A DNA stretch of 61,640 nt from an uncultured Granulosicoccus sp. (GCA_937924505.1 CALDSR010000007.1:1-61640); one strand, 5' to 3'. Positions 28,105-38,110 are shown, numbered from the stretch's first letter. Translations and numbers: made by a program. Notes: generated by a model not told the origin, from the sequence alone.

Positions 28105-28773
28105 TTGGAAGCAGATTTCTGGCATGAGAAGTGGGAAGCCGACAGTATCGGCTTTCATCAGGCGCGCACGAACAAACACCTGAAGCAGTGGTGGCCGGGA
28201 GCGGAGATCGCGCAGAGCGCGGAGGTCTTTGTACCTCTGTGTGGCAAGTCGCTCGATATGTTGTGGTTGCACGCGCAAGGCTACAAGGTCACTGGCATTG
28301 AACTCAGTCAAAAGGCGATCGAGAGCTTTTTCAGCGAAAATGATCTCCCGTTCGAGCGCCGCACGGACAGTCCTTTTGAGGTATTCACGGGTGTTGGCAA
28401 GGCCGCAGGAATCAAGCTTCTGGCAGGCGATTTTTTCGCGCTCACCGCGGAGCACTGTCGTGATGTTTCAGCTGTCTACGATCGCGCCTCGCTAATCGCC
28501 ATGAATGACGATCTCAGGCCACGATATGCGCAGCACCTCGCTGCAATTTTGCCTGCTGGCAGTATTAGCCTGATGCTCGTCATAGATTATGATGCTTCGA
28601 AGATGCAGGGCCCGCCCTTCCCGGTGTCTGCGGCAATGGTCACAAAACTTTTCACCGAGAATTTCGACATACAGGAGCTTGCGCATTACAGTGGGCCGGA
28701 ATACGTCGGTAATCTTGGTAAAAGAGGCTTGGATTCGCTTGAAGAGCGGGTCTTCCGACTCCACCGTTTGTAA
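28105..28773 (+). CDS. tpm: Thiopurine S-methyltransferase
   Basis: SAM-dependent methyltransferase of 222 residues, the bacterial TPMT type implicated in methylating thiols and in selenium/tellurium detoxification. The N-terminus ADFWHEKWEADSIGFHQ, SAM motif VFVPLCGKSLDMLWL and GIELSQKAIESFF are diagnostic, and VYDRASLIAM follows. The start is a TTG at 28105, immediately after the helicase stop, supported by AAGGAAG about ten bases upstream and by homology beginning there. Its place just before the TelA group, also tied to toxic-anion resistance, may be functional. Confidence 0.92.
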   Translation: MEADFWHEKWEADSIGFHQARTNKHLKQWWPGAEIAQSAEVFVPLCGKSLDMLWLHAQGYKVTGIELSQKAIESFFSENDLPFERRTDSPFEVFTGVGKAAGIKLLAGDFFALTAEHCRDVSAVYDRASLIAMNDDLRPRYAQHLAAILPAGSISLMLVIDYDASKMQGPPFPVSAAMVTKLFTENFDIQELAHYSGPEYVGNLGKRGLDSLEERVFRLHRL

Positions 28774-28797
28774 TGAACACCGCTTGGAATCAATAAC

Positions 28798-28884
28798 ATG
28801 CCCAAACCCTTGCAAAGAGTCATCGGGTTTTTCATCATTCTCGCGACGGTCGGTTTGCTGTCCTGTCAGGCGTTTCTGGGCTGA
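28798..28884 (+). CDS. Candidate 28-residue membrane microprotein
   Basis: ATG 28798 to TGA 28884 encodes MPKPLQRVIGFF followed by a hydrophobic segment ending LLSC. This is one transmembrane helix or a tiny lipoprotein-like signal. It lies in the 113-base gap between tpm and the xpaC-like gene, ending two bases before the latter's ATG, so it could be a coupled leader. There is no strong Shine-Dalgarno. Support is only position and composition. Confidence 0.35.
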   Translation: MPKPLQRVIGFFIILATVGLLSCQAFLG

Positions 28885-28886
28885 CC

Positions 28887-29735
28887 ATGGCTGCTGTTAC
28901 GCGTTACGATCCGGAAGCAAAAAAGCCCGTCCTGTGGCGCGGCTTGCTGCTGTATTTCCTGCCGCTGCCGTTATTGCCGGCGATTTTCAGTGCACTCAGC
29001 GGTGGTGACACGGTTGTCGCGCTTGCGCGCGTATTTGCCTTTGCCGCCGCGATGGCCGCCGCCACTCTCATCAGAAAAGGCATTCGCCTCGATAACGAAA
29101 CGAAGCGCCGTAAGTTGCGGCGCCGCGCCAGCACGGTACGGTATCGTTTTATCGGTGCGCTAATTCTTGCTATCGGCATGTTTGTGCTTGCCTGGATTGG
29201 TGTCCCAGAAAAGCACGGTCTGTTTGACAGCATTCTCTTTGGCTGTGCAGTGCTGCTTGGAAGTTATCTCTATTACGACTTCGACTCCGCGCATAAAAAC
29301 CCGGACATAGCCGCTGTCGGAATTACTACCGAAGAGTTGGTTGATCTTCTTGATGAAGCAGAAGAGCGCATCGAAGGCATAGAAAAAGCCAGCCGTGATA
29401 TCAACAACCGAGAATTCAAGGATCGACTGCGCCGTATCGTCAAGGAGGCGCGGGACATTCTCACGACTATTGAGGAGGACCCGGTCGATGCCCGTCGCGC
29501 CCGTAAATTTCTCAAGGTATATCTCGACGGCGCGCAGCAAGTCACCGAAGGCTACGCAAGAACACACAAGAATGGCGGATCACATGAACTGGAAGACAAT
29601 TTTCGACGCGTGTTGACGACGATTGAAACCGTCATTGCCGAACAACAAGCAAAGCTTCGAGAGAACAATCTTTCTGATCTCGACGTCAATATCGAAGTGT
29701 TGCAACTGCAGCTCGAAAAAGAAGGCGTGACGTGA
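28887..29735 (+). CDS. XpaC family membrane protein (5-bromo-4-chloroindolyl phosphate hydrolysis family)
   Basis: A 282-residue protein. The N-terminal half has two pairs of hydrophobic helices (LLLYFLPLPLLPAIFSAL and VALARVFAFAAAMAAATLI; then FIGALILAIGMFVLAWIG and ILFGCAVLLGSYLYY) separated by a basic loop (ETKRRKLRRRA). The C-terminal half is soluble helical: ELVDLLDEAEERIEGIEKAS, FKDRLRRIVKEARDIL and ARKFLKVYLDGAQQVTEGYA are the XpaC signature blocks. XpaC-like genes are repeatedly next to telA; their biochemical role is not settled. Here it is first of four genes that look co-expressed. Confidence 0.88.
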   Translation: MAAVTRYDPEAKKPVLWRGLLLYFLPLPLLPAIFSALSGGDTVVALARVFAFAAAMAAATLIRKGIRLDNETKRRKLRRRASTVRYRFIGALILAIGMFVLAWIGVPEKHGLFDSILFGCAVLLGSYLYYDFDSAHKNPDIAAVGITTEELVDLLDEAEERIEGIEKASRDINNREFKDRLRRIVKEARDILTTIEEDPVDARRARKFLKVYLDGAQQVTEGYARTHKNGGSHELEDNFRRVLTTIETVIAEQQAKLRENNLSDLDVNIEVLQLQLEKEGVT

Positions 29736-29772
29736 GCATGCCCTTTTCAACAGATTATTCAAGGAGAACCGA

Positions 29773-30942
29773 ATGAGCGAAACAACCACTAAAGTCGCGA
29801 ACGATGTGGAATTGCTGACAGGCACAGAACTCTTACCTGATCTCAAGCACGATCTGGTGCCTTATGAAAAAGTTGATCCATCCGAAAAGGCCCGTATTGA
29901 CAGGCTGATGCAGGAGATCAATCTAAGTGACAGTAATTCGATCATCTTCTTTGGCAGCAAGGCTCAGCAAGAATTGACGACGATCTCGGACAATATGCTC
30001 GATGGTGTGCGAAACAAGGACCTTGGCGCCGCTGGCAGCTCGCTGAACAATATGGTCACGGCTTTGCGCGGTTTTGAGGTTGAAGATTTTGACCCGAACA
30101 AGCGTCCGGGCTTCTTTGCTCGTCTGTTCAGGAAGTTGTTTGGTGGTATCACGCCAGTTGCCAAGTTCATTCAGCAGTACGAAGGTGTGCGTCGACAAGT
30201 CGACACCATCACCGACGATCTGGAAGGGCACAAGACGCAGTTGTTGCGCGACATTACCAGTCTCGACAAACTCTACAGCGCGAACCTTGACTACTTTCAT
30301 AATCTTGAGACCTACATTCTCGCTGGAGAACAGAAACTCAAGTACATCGATGAGGAAATGATTCCGACAGCTGAAAAGGACGCAGAAACTACCGACGAAG
30401 TTTTGCACGCTCAGCAGCTGCGTGATATGCGAGCGGGTCGTGATGATCTTGAAAGGCGTGTTCATGATCTCAAGCTCACACGTCAGGTGGCCATGCAGGG
30501 TTTACCAAGTATTCGCCTTATTCAGGAAAACGATAAAGGTCTTGTCAACAAGATCAACTCCACGCTCGTCAATACGGTGCCGTTGTGGCGTCAGCAATTG
30601 GCTCAAGCCGTCACGATCTTTCGTTCCGCGGAAGCCGCTAAAAGTGTCAAAGCGGCAAGTGATTTGACCAATGATTTGCTTGAGAAAAACGCTGAAAATC
30701 TTCGTACGGCCAACCGTACCGTACGCGAAGAGCTCGAACGTGGTGTCTTTGATGTCAATGCCGTGCGCCGAGCCAATGAAAATCTGATTGCAACGGTTGA
30801 AGAGAGTCTGCAGATTGCTGATGAAGGCAAGCGTCGTCGTGTCGAGGCCGAGCAGCAACTTGAGACCATGGAAGCGGAATTGAAAGAAACACTCAAAGCG
30901 GCCTCTGCACGAGCTGGCGCGCCATCAACGGCAGGAGCCTAG
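29773..30942 (+). CDS. telA: TelA family toxic anion resistance protein
   Basis: Soluble, almost wholly helical protein of 389 residues. Family features are the N-terminal DRLMQEINLSDSNSIIFFGS (with the FG turn), RKLFGGITPVAKFIQQY in the middle, and the long coiled-coil helices around YILAGEQKLKYIDEEMIP and LNSTLVNTVPLWRQQLAQAV-like segments. TelA proteins are linked to resistance to tellurite, cell-wall antibiotics and other stresses; the mechanism is unknown. AAGGAG lies seven bases before the ATG. It stands between XpaC and SPFH genes with four bases to the latter. Confidence 0.93.
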   Translation: MSETTTKVANDVELLTGTELLPDLKHDLVPYEKVDPSEKARIDRLMQEINLSDSNSIIFFGSKAQQELTTISDNMLDGVRNKDLGAAGSSLNNMVTALRGFEVEDFDPNKRPGFFARLFRKLFGGITPVAKFIQQYEGVRRQVDTITDDLEGHKTQLLRDITSLDKLYSANLDYFHNLETYILAGEQKLKYIDEEMIPTAEKDAETTDEVLHAQQLRDMRAGRDDLERRVHDLKLTRQVAMQGLPSIRLIQENDKGLVNKINSTLVNTVPLWRQQLAQAVTIFRSAEAAKSVKAASDLTNDLLEKNAENLRTANRTVREELERGVFDVNAVRRANENLIATVEESLQIADEGKRRRVEAEQQLETMEAELKETLKAASARAGAPSTAGA

Positions 30943-30946
30943 GTCA

Positions 30947-32047
30947 ATGGGTCTTTTCAGTCGTCTGTTTCATGAATTTATAGATGTCATCGATTGGACT
31001 GATGATTCCAGTAACACGATGGTGTATCGCTTCGAGCGCTATGGCAACGAGATCAAATACGGCGCCAAGCTGATTGTTCGCGAATCACAGTTTGCTGTCT
31101 TCGTTAACGAAGGTGAAGTTGCCGATGTACTCGGCCCGGGTACCTACGAGCTGGAAACAAAAAACCTGCCGATCCTGACCACGCTGCAGAACTGGCATCA
31201 CGGTTTTGAAAGCCCGTTCAAGGCAGAGGTGTACTTCTGTAATGCAAGACGTTTCACCGATTTGAAGTGGGGTACCAAGCATCCGCTGATGCTACGCGAC
31301 AGTGAGTTTGGTGGCCTGCGTATACGTGCGTTTGGTACCTATGGTGTGCGCATCACCGATTCGCTTAAATTCATTCGTGAGATTGTCGGTACCGAAGGCG
31401 TCTTTACCACTGAAGAGATAAGCGGTCAGTTACGCAATCTGATCACCTCTCGCTTCGCGACGATAATCGGTGGGTCGAACATTCCGGTGCTGGACATGGC
31501 TGCCAATTATGATCAGCTTGGTGAATTCCTGACTCGGCGAATAGCCCCGGAATTTGGTGAATATGGCCTTGAGCTGACGCGCATTCTGGTGGAAAACATT
31601 TCTTTACCTCCTGCTGTATCAGAGGCGCTCGACAAACGAACGAGCATGGGGATGACCGGCAACCTTGATCGTTACCTTCAGTACCAGACGGGTAGCGCCA
31701 TGGAAGCGGCGGCTGCTAACCCCGGCGGTGGCGCATCTGATGGTATTGGCATGGGCGTTGGATTGGCGATGGCGAACCGAATGAACGACAGTCTTGGGCA
31801 TGGCAATAGCGCTCCGCCCCCATTACCAAGCGATACTGCTACTTTCCATATCGCAGTGAATGGAGAAGCCAGGGGTCCGTTTACAATGGACGCCCTGCGC
31901 CAGCAAGTTGGCACTGGTGCTTTGACCAGTGATACCTTGGTATGGTCTGCCGACATGAGCGATTGGACGCCAGCAAAAAACGTCGACGCATTGAAGACAG
32001 TACTAACTTCATCGGCCAAAGCTCCGCCACCGATCCCTGCGGGCTGA
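30947..32047 (+). CDS. SPFH-domain protein with C-terminal GYF_2 domain (YdjI-like)
   Basis: A 366-residue protein. Residues about 25-235 form an SPFH domain of the YdjI/'virion core-like' group, with IKYGAKLIVRESQFAVFVNE at the start and ITSRFATIIGGS and LTRILVENISLPPAV later. A Gly/Ala-rich linker (about 250-290) leads to a GYF_2 domain at 300-360 (FHIAVNGEARGPFTMDALRQ, then WSADMSDWTPA). No transmembrane segment is seen, so membrane contact would come from SPFH assembly or a partner. SPFH scaffolds organise membrane domains; B. subtilis YdjI acts with the zinc-ribbon membrane protein YdjG, and a YdjG-like gene follows here. Confidence 0.9.
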   Translation: MGLFSRLFHEFIDVIDWTDDSSNTMVYRFERYGNEIKYGAKLIVRESQFAVFVNEGEVADVLGPGTYELETKNLPILTTLQNWHHGFESPFKAEVYFCNARRFTDLKWGTKHPLMLRDSEFGGLRIRAFGTYGVRITDSLKFIREIVGTEGVFTTEEISGQLRNLITSRFATIIGGSNIPVLDMAANYDQLGEFLTRRIAPEFGEYGLELTRILVENISLPPAVSEALDKRTSMGMTGNLDRYLQYQTGSAMEAAAANPGGGASDGIGMGVGLAMANRMNDSLGHGNSAPPPLPSDTATFHIAVNGEARGPFTMDALRQQVGTGALTSDTLVWSADMSDWTPAKNVDALKTVLTSSAKAPPPIPAG

Positions 32048-32052
32048 AAGCC

Positions 32053-32121
32053 GTGACCAACAAAGAGGGTATTGACAGCCTATACCCGCCGTACATTGAG
32101 CAAGACGACGGACACACGTGA
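32053..32121 (+). CDS. Candidate 22-residue leader ORF before the zinc-ribbon gene
   Basis: GTG 32053 to TGA 32121 encodes a short acidic peptide (TNKEGIDSLYPPYIEQDDG) and its stop overlaps the GTG start of the next gene in the form GTGA. The arrangement is the same as that of the coupled gene pairs elsewhere in the window. There is no clear ribosome site; it may equally be untranslated spacer. Confidence 0.25.
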   Translation: MTNKEGIDSLYPPYIEQDDGHT

Positions 32122-33560
32122 GCAAGCGTTGGGATTCTTTTGATATCGAGGCATTTCCGGATGCAACGGCGTCCGGTTTGCACAAGCGTTTGCAAGATCG
32201 CTTGCAACAAGGAATTGAAAAGGCACAGTTTGAATCTCCGGCAACGGAGAAATACCGATGGCCTGAAGAATCTTCCGCTCGCGAGATTGGTGAAGCAACC
32301 ACCCGAGCGTTAACAGAGAAACGATTCCCGTGCGCACAGTGCGGGGCAATACTGAACTACGCGATTGGAACGCGCTCGCTGGAATGTGAATACTGTGGGC
32401 ACGCCAATCAGATAGCACATAGTCTGGAGCGTATTGAAGAGCTGGATCTGCACGCGGCGTTGAGACAGTTGCAGACGTCCAATGCCGTGTCTCCTGAAAG
32501 TCAGGTTATCAATTGCCCGAATTGCGCAGCGCAATTTGCGCTTGATGCACATATTCATTCAGGTGAGTGCCCGTTTTGCAGCACCAATGTCGTCACGGGT
32601 ACCAGTGCGGCAAAGCCGATAAAGCCGAAAGGCTTGCTGCCTTTTGCCATCACATCCGATCAAGCTCGAGAGTCATATCAGCGCTGGTTGAACAAGCGTT
32701 GGTTTGCACCAAGTGCATTAAAAAAATATGCACGTGGCGATACGACACTCAATGGTGTTTACATTCCGTTCTGGACTTACGACAGCGATACAGCAACCGC
32801 CTATCGTGGTGAGCGTGGTGATATTTATTACGTCACACAGCGATATACCGCCACGATCAATGGCAAGCGGGTTACGCGAACCCGGCAAGTGCCGAAGACT
32901 CGTTGGCGACGGGTAAGTGGGCGTACGAGTCGACACTTCGATGATGTGCTGGTCGGCGCAACCCGGACTCTGCCACGTAAAATAACCGACTGGCTCGCCC
33001 CGTGGGATCTGGAGAACCTTGAGCCCTACACGGAAGAATTTCTTGCAGGTTTTTCAAGCGAGGTATATCAGGTCGATCTGGACGAAGGATTTAACGTTGC
33101 TCAGAGCACGATGGATACGATTATCAAAAAAGATGTTCGTCGTGCGATTGGTGGCGACAAGCAACGAATCTCATCACTGAGAACCGAGCATAGTGATACG
33201 ACGTTCAAGCACGTGCTGTTACCGCTGTGGACAGCGGGTTTTCAGTTTCGCGACAAGACTTACCGATTTGTTGTTAATGGACGTACGGGCAAGGTCCGCG
33301 GCGAACGGCCGTACAGTATTGTCAAAATTGGAATGGCCGTTATCGCCGGAATGGTCGGTGTTGCAGCCCTGTTGTTTATGGCAAGTGAATATCAGCGCGG
33401 GGCTGCCTATTCGCAATCCGGTTTTGCCGATGGAATTCGTGAGCGCATCAATATCGACTGGCGTCGCGAAGTGAGTCCATCACGGTGGCCTGATTTTCCA
33501 CTTGACGGCAGTCCGCGAAAACTGGACTTCCCAAGCTTGCCACCTGAGTTGCAGTTCTAG
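32118..33560 (+). CDS. Double zinc-ribbon membrane protein (YdjG-like)
   Basis: A 480-residue protein with two zinc ribbons near the N-terminus: CAQC...CEYC at about 73-95 and CPNC...CPFC at about 134-155. A long beta-rich domain follows, containing IPFWTYDSDTATAYRGERGD and TRQVPKTRWRRVSGRTSRHF. One transmembrane helix (IVKIGMAVIAGMVGVAALLF) near residue 400 and a short tail close the protein. Similar proteins are often mis-annotated as 'primosomal protein N'-like' because of the zinc ribbons. Fold order and the SPFH neighbour match B. subtilis YdjG/YdjI, membrane-stress partners of the PspA homologue YdjF (recalled knowledge); no PspA gene is in this window. The start is the GTG at 32118, 70 bases after the SPFH gene. 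Confidence 0.85.
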   Translation: MSKRWDSFDIEAFPDATASGLHKRLQDRLQQGIEKAQFESPATEKYRWPEESSAREIGEATTRALTEKRFPCAQCGAILNYAIGTRSLECEYCGHANQIAHSLERIEELDLHAALRQLQTSNAVSPESQVINCPNCAAQFALDAHIHSGECPFCSTNVVTGTSAAKPIKPKGLLPFAITSDQARESYQRWLNKRWFAPSALKKYARGDTTLNGVYIPFWTYDSDTATAYRGERGDIYYVTQRYTATINGKRVTRTRQVPKTRWRRVSGRTSRHFDDVLVGATRTLPRKITDWLAPWDLENLEPYTEEFLAGFSSEVYQVDLDEGFNVAQSTMDTIIKKDVRRAIGGDKQRISSLRTEHSDTTFKHVLLPLWTAGFQFRDKTYRFVVNGRTGKVRGERPYSIVKIGMAVIAGMVGVAALLFMASEYQRGAAYSQSGFADGIRERINIDWRREVSPSRWPDFPLDGSPRKLDFPSLPPELQF

Positions 33561-33758
33561 AGCCACAATTGAAAATGGCACTGCCAAATCTGTTTGAAGC
33601 GGCCAAATTCCGCCCGGTACTGGAATAACAACGCAGCATTGCGATGTCGAGATTGCGCGTCAGTATTCAAGCCTTACGGGTAATAAAGTTGCAAATATAA
33701 AGTCGCCCATCCAAAGCCGCACAGTTTAAGCGGTACAAAATGCTGTTCTTATAAAATC

Positions 33759-34217
33759 TCAAAGTGACTTGCGGAAATACACCCGGTTAAAGCCATCTTC
33801 ACGTTTACGTTCGGTTTCGACATAGCCCAGTCTGGCGTAAATGGCGATGTTCTCGGTCATGACTTCGTTGGTGTAAAGCTCAACAGCATTGATTCCTGCT
33901 TCATGAGCCGAGCGCTCCACAAATTTAATCAGTCGTCTGCCAATTCCTGTTCCAGAAGATTCTGGCATGACGGCAATATTTTCCAGATGCAGGTGGCCGG
34001 ACGCTTTATAAAAGACAACAAACCCCGAGAACAACGATCCTGTAATGGCTACAAATACCTGTTCGAGAGCGATCTGACGGGCGAAGTTCGCAACCATAGG
34101 GGCAGGAGTGCGGTCCATTCTTTCCAGGTATTTTGCATAAGCTTGTTGCGCACACGTTTTTATATTATGCAGATCGTCCGCTGTTGCCAGACGGATACAC
34201 AGCTTCTTGTCATCCAT
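33759..34217 (-). CDS. GNAT family N-acetyltransferase
   Basis: A 152-residue acetyltransferase using acetyl-CoA; the acceptor is unknown. Motif A with the pyrophosphate-binding loop reads IAVMPESSGTGIGRRLI (Q/RxxGxG/A pattern), preceded by the strand SGHLHLENI. Motif B is NIAIYARLGYVETERK. The gene sits on the minus strand, 51 bases downstream of the yejF stop's opposite end and separated from the zinc-ribbon gene by 198 bases in which I see no gene. Confidence 0.9.
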   Translation of the reverse strand: MDDKKLCIRLATADDLHNIKTCAQQAYAKYLERMDRTPAPMVANFARQIALEQVFVAITGSLFSGFVVFYKASGHLHLENIAVMPESSGTGIGRRLIKFVERSAHEAGINAVELYTNEVMTENIAIYARLGYVETERKREDGFNRVYFRKSL

Positions 34218-34268
34218 CCAGACAGCATATCGAATATTGCCAGTGTGGCGGTGACAGGCTGCGTGATG

Positions 34269-35927
34269 TCAGGTCGAAAATTCGAAAGCTGCAGCCATCA
34301 ATTCTTGCGTATAGGTCTCTCGCGGTGCTTCAAGAACCTGTTTCGCTTTGCCATATTCGACAATCTTGCCCTGTTGCATGACCATTATTTCGTCACTCAG
34401 GGCGCGAATGACCTTCAGGTCATGGCTGATGAAAAGATAAGCCAGCTGATGACGTTGCTGCAAATCAAGTAACAAATCAACGATCTGTGATTGCACTGAC
34501 ATGTCCAGCGCAGATGTGGGTTCATCAAGTATCACCAACTCAGGCTTTAATACCATGGCACGAGCTATGGCTATGCGTTGTCGTTGTCCACCAGAAAATT
34601 CATGTGGGAACCGATTCAGAATGTCAGCCGGTAAATCCACTTCAACAAGAGATTGTGCAACCAGTGCTTCACGCTCATCAGCGGACAATTCTGGTTGATG
34701 GACTTTCAAGCCCTCTTCGATGATGTTGAGAACTGTCATGCGAGGGCTCAGACTTCCGAACGGGTCTTGAAACACGATTTGCATATGCTTGCGCATGCTT
34801 CGAAGCTCTGAAACCTTGCGTTGGTGAATGGGATTGCCCTGAAAGAATATTTCACCTTCGCTGGGAATCAGTTTGAGTAGTGCCAGTCCCAGCGTGGTTT
34901 TGCCTGATCCGGATTCACCTACGACGCCGACCGTGCGTCCTGCCTTGACTGACAAACTAATGCCATCACAAGCATGCACGTAGCTCCTGACACGACCGAA
35001 CAAGCCGCCCTTGATTGGAAAGCGTACGTGAATGTCCCGCGCTTCAATGACCGTTGGTGGTTCAGTCATATCACGTGGTGATAGCACGCCGGGTTCGGCG
35101 CTCAGGAGTTGGCGTGTATAGTCATGGCTAGGATTGCTGAACAATGATGAAGCGTCATTGTGTTCAACCACTTCGCCGCCGTTCATGACATGTATATGAT
35201 CTGCCATCTTGCGCACGATACCTAAATCATGTGTGATCAATAGCAGCGCCATGCCCAAGCGTGATTGCAGATCCTTCAGCAAGGCCAGAATCTGAGCTTG
35301 TATGGTCACGTCAAGAGCGGTGGTCGGTTCATCCGCAATCAACAGGTCGGGCTCGTTTGCCAGCGCCATGGCAATCATTACGCGTTGCCGTTGTCCGCCA
35401 GAGAGTTCGTGCGGGTAGGCATTCAAACGTGATTCTGCGTTGCGTATACCGACAAGGTCAAGCAATTCAAGGATGCGTTCCCTTGCAGCGTTACCTTGCA
35501 GGGTCGTGTGTAGTTTCAGTGACTCAGCTAACTGCTTCTCTATAGTGTGCAGTGGGTTCAAGGATGTCATCGGCTCCTGAAATATCACGCTGATGTCATT
35601 GCCTCGTACGGCACGCATTATCGACGGCCCGGCACCGACGAGCTCTTGCCCTTCATATTGAATACTACCGGAAGGGTGATGCGCGTACGGATAGGGCAGA
35701 AGCTGCATGATGGACAGTGCGGTGACGGATTTTCCCGAACCGCTCTCGCCAACCAGTGCGACTGTCTCACCGCGTTTGATGGACAAGGAGACATGCTTGA
35801 CCGCTTGTACTTGTCGTTCACCATGACCAAAAGATACGCAAAGATCACGAACCTCCAGCAGCTTATCGCCAGGCTCGCTGACGGGCGTCCGGTTTGGTGA
35901 GCTGCTTGTGTGGATGTTCGAGTTCAT
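34269..35927 (-). CDS. yejF: YejF-type fused dual ATPase of a microcin C/oligopeptide importer
   Basis: Cytoplasmic ATPase with two complete ABC domains in 552 residues. Domain 1: [29 protein letters not shown]. Domain 2: [29 protein letters not shown]. The fused design and its neighbours match E. coli YejF. The start overlaps the end of yejE by four bases. It is the last gene of the yejABEF order on the minus strand. Confidence 0.95.
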   Translation of the reverse strand: MNSNIHTSSSPNRTPVSEPGDKLLEVRDLCVSFGHGERQVQAVKHVSLSIKRGETVALVGESGSGKSVTALSIMQLLPYPYAHHPSGSIQYEGQELVGAGPSIMRAVRGNDISVIFQEPMTSLNPLHTIEKQLAESLKLHTTLQGNAARERILELLDLVGIRNAESRLNAYPHELSGGQRQRVMIAMALANEPDLLIADEPTTALDVTIQAQILALLKDLQSRLGMALLLITHDLGIVRKMADHIHVMNGGEVVEHNDASSLFSNPSHDYTRQLLSAEPGVLSPRDMTEPPTVIEARDIHVRFPIKGGLFGRVRSYVHACDGISLSVKAGRTVGVVGESGSGKTTLGLALLKLIPSEGEIFFQGNPIHQRKVSELRSMRKHMQIVFQDPFGSLSPRMTVLNIIEEGLKVHQPELSADEREALVAQSLVEVDLPADILNRFPHEFSGGQRQRIAIARAMVLKPELVILDEPTSALDMSVQSQIVDLLLDLQQRHQLAYLFISHDLKVIRALSDEIMVMQQGKIVEYGKAKQVLEAPRETYTQELMAAAFEFST

Positions 35928-36961
35928 TCTCCCAATGCACTGAAAGTTTTGCGAGGATCAAGAGCATCACGTATCGCCTCGCCGATAAATACCAAAAGGC
36001 TCAACATCAGCGCCAGCACGATGAAAGCTGTCAGGCCAAGCCAGGGTGCATGCAGATTGTCTCGACCTTGCTTGAGCATCTCGCCCAGTGATGCTGACCC
36101 TGGCGGCAGTCCGAGGCCAAGAAAATCCAGACCAGTCAAGGTAGTGACTGAGCCGCTGAGAATGAACGGGAGGAAGGTTACTGTTGCGACCATTGCATTG
36201 GGCAAGGTGTGGCGCACCATGATTGCGGTATCGCGTACCCCGAGCGCTTTAGCGGCTCTGACATATTCAAAGTTTCGTGCGCGAAGGAACTCGGCACGCA
36301 CTACACCCACGAGTGCTGTCCAACTGAACAATGTCATGAGAATAAGCAGGGAGAAAAATCCTGGCTCGATGACGCTCGCCATGATAATCAGTAGAAACAA
36401 TACGGGGAGTCCTTGCCAGATTTCTATAAAACGTTGTGCGATCAGATCAAGCATGCCGCCAAAATACCCTTGTACCGCCCCTGCAGCTACCCCAATGACC
36501 GTGCTGAACAGTGTCAACGCCAAGCCAAACAGAACTGATATACGAAAACCGTAAATTACTCGGGCCAACACATCACGACCTTGATCGTCAGTACCGAGCC
36601 AGTGTCGTGCTGACGGTGCGCTCGGTGGTGAAGTGCTCATGTTGAAGTCAATAGTTTGATGAGAAAACGGAATCAAAGGCCAAATAATCTTGCCCTTCTC
36701 GTTTATCAAATCGGTCAGATATGGGTCGGTGTAGTCAGCATCGAATTCAAGATCACCACCAAACGTTGTTTCAGAATACGTTTTGAAAACAGGAAAGTAC
36801 CAAGCTCCATCGTATTGCACGGCAATGGGTTGGTCGTTGGCGATCAGTTCGCTACCAAGAGATAGTACAAATAGAATGCTGAATATCCAGAATGCCCAGA
36901 AGCCGCGCCGATTGGCCTTGAAGTTCGCCAGTCTTCTTTGATTAAGCTCGGACAGTTGCAT
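35924..36961 (-). CDS. yejE: YejE-type permease
   Basis: Inner-membrane permease of 345 residues. It begins with a cytoplasmic tail ending NRRGFWAFWIFSILFVLSLG (first helix), followed by a long periplasmic insertion with YFPVFKTYSETTFGGDLEF, characteristic of YejE and absent from DppC. The motif GTDDQGRDVLARVIYGFRIS comes next, and the EAA loop is near FEYVRAAKALGVRDTAIMVR. The start shares one base with the yejB stop (TGATG). Confidence 0.95.
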   Translation of the reverse strand: MQLSELNQRRLANFKANRRGFWAFWIFSILFVLSLGSELIANDQPIAVQYDGAWYFPVFKTYSETTFGGDLEFDADYTDPYLTDLINEKGKIIWPLIPFSHQTIDFNMSTSPPSAPSARHWLGTDDQGRDVLARVIYGFRISVLFGLALTLFSTVIGVAAGAVQGYFGGMLDLIAQRFIEIWQGLPVLFLLIIMASVIEPGFFSLLILMTLFSWTALVGVVRAEFLRARNFEYVRAAKALGVRDTAIMVRHTLPNAMVATVTFLPFILSGSVTTLTGLDFLGLGLPPGSASLGEMLKQGRDNLHAPWLGLTAFIVLALMLSLLVFIGEAIRDALDPRKTFSALGE

Positions 36962-38058
36962 CAGAAATCCCGGCTGTCAAAGTCAATGCGTGGATCAATC
37001 ACGTGATACATCACATCACCAATCAATTGCAGGATCAGGCCAATCAATGTAAAGATATACAGGGTGCCAAACATCACTGGGTAGTCGCGATTGATCACAG
37101 CTTCCCAGCCGAGCAAGCCGAGACCATCCAATGAAAAAATCACCTCGATCAGCACCGAACCTGTAAACAGCACGCCGATAAAAGCACTTGGAAAGCCTGC
37201 AATAATGATCAGCATCGCATTGCGAAAGACGTGACCATACAAGACTTGTCTTTCGGTCAACCCTTTCGCGCGTGCTGTCTGCACGTACTGCATGTTGATC
37301 TGATCAAGAAAGGAATTCTTGGTCAGCATGGTGAGGCTGGCGAAACCACTGATCACCATCGCTGTAACGGGCAGGGTGATATGCCAGAAATAGTCCGCTA
37401 TACGTGCAGCGATACTCCAATCTTCAGAACCTTGTGAGCTTAGACCGCGAAGCGGAAACCAGTCAAAGTAGCGACCACCGGCAAATAACACAATCAGCAG
37501 AATGGCAAACAAGAATCCCGGAATCGCATAGCCCAGTACGATGGCACCGCTACTCCAGACGTCAAAGGATGATCCATCCTTGACGGCCTTGCGAATGCCC
37601 AAAGGGATGGAGATGGCATAGACAAGCAACATGGTCCATAACCCGAGGCTTATCGACACCGGTAGTTTGTCGATAAACAGGTCAATTACTTTTTCATCGC
37701 GGAAGTAACTAGTGCCAAAATCGAACCTGGCATAGTCCCACAACATATTGAAAAAGCGAATATGTACCGGCTTGTCGAAGCCGAACTGCTTTTCAATATC
37801 GGCGATGATGGCGGGGTCGAGCCCTTGTGCGCCGCGATAACGACTGTCGCCGCCCGATTGTGCGGTGCCGGCCCCCTGCACATCACCTGCTTGTCCTGCG
37901 AAAGCGGCAGTCGCATCAGTTGCGTTGCCACGAAGTTCGGCGAGTACCTGTTCCACAGGTCCGCCTGGCGCGAACTGGACAACGGTGAAGTTGATCACCA
38001 TGATGCCCAGCAAAGTGGGCACAATCAACAACAGTCGTCGAAGAATATAAGCGAGCAT
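36961..38058 (-). CDS. yejB: YejB-type permease
   Basis: Inner-membrane permease of 365 residues. It begins [20 protein letters not shown] and has the large periplasmic loop of YejB after helix 1, here with a Gly/Ala/Gln-rich stretch (residues about 48-75). [20 protein letters not shown] and the EAA loop around [20 protein letters not shown] are typical. It pairs with YejE as the channel. Confidence 0.95.
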   Translation of the reverse strand: MLAYILRRLLLIVPTLLGIMVINFTVVQFAPGGPVEQVLAELRGNATDATAAFAGQAGDVQGAGTAQSGGDSRYRGAQGLDPAIIADIEKQFGFDKPVHIRFFNMLWDYARFDFGTSYFRDEKVIDLFIDKLPVSISLGLWTMLLVYAISIPLGIRKAVKDGSSFDVWSSGAIVLGYAIPGFLFAILLIVLFAGGRYFDWFPLRGLSSQGSEDWSIAARIADYFWHITLPVTAMVISGFASLTMLTKNSFLDQINMQYVQTARAKGLTERQVLYGHVFRNAMLIIIAGFPSAFIGVLFTGSVLIEVIFSLDGLGLLGWEAVINRDYPVMFGTLYIFTLIGLILQLIGDVMYHVIDPRIDFDSRDF

Positions 38059-38110
38059 TCAGGGACCCTTATGGGTCAGTCAGCGGTTCGAGTTTGTGCA
38101 ATCAACTTGT

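Noticed and set aside
29201..29210. Possible extra copy of the GGACACCCA repeat in the xpaC-like gene
   Set aside because: Only GGTGTCCCA is present, one base off the core, isolated and in normal coding context.
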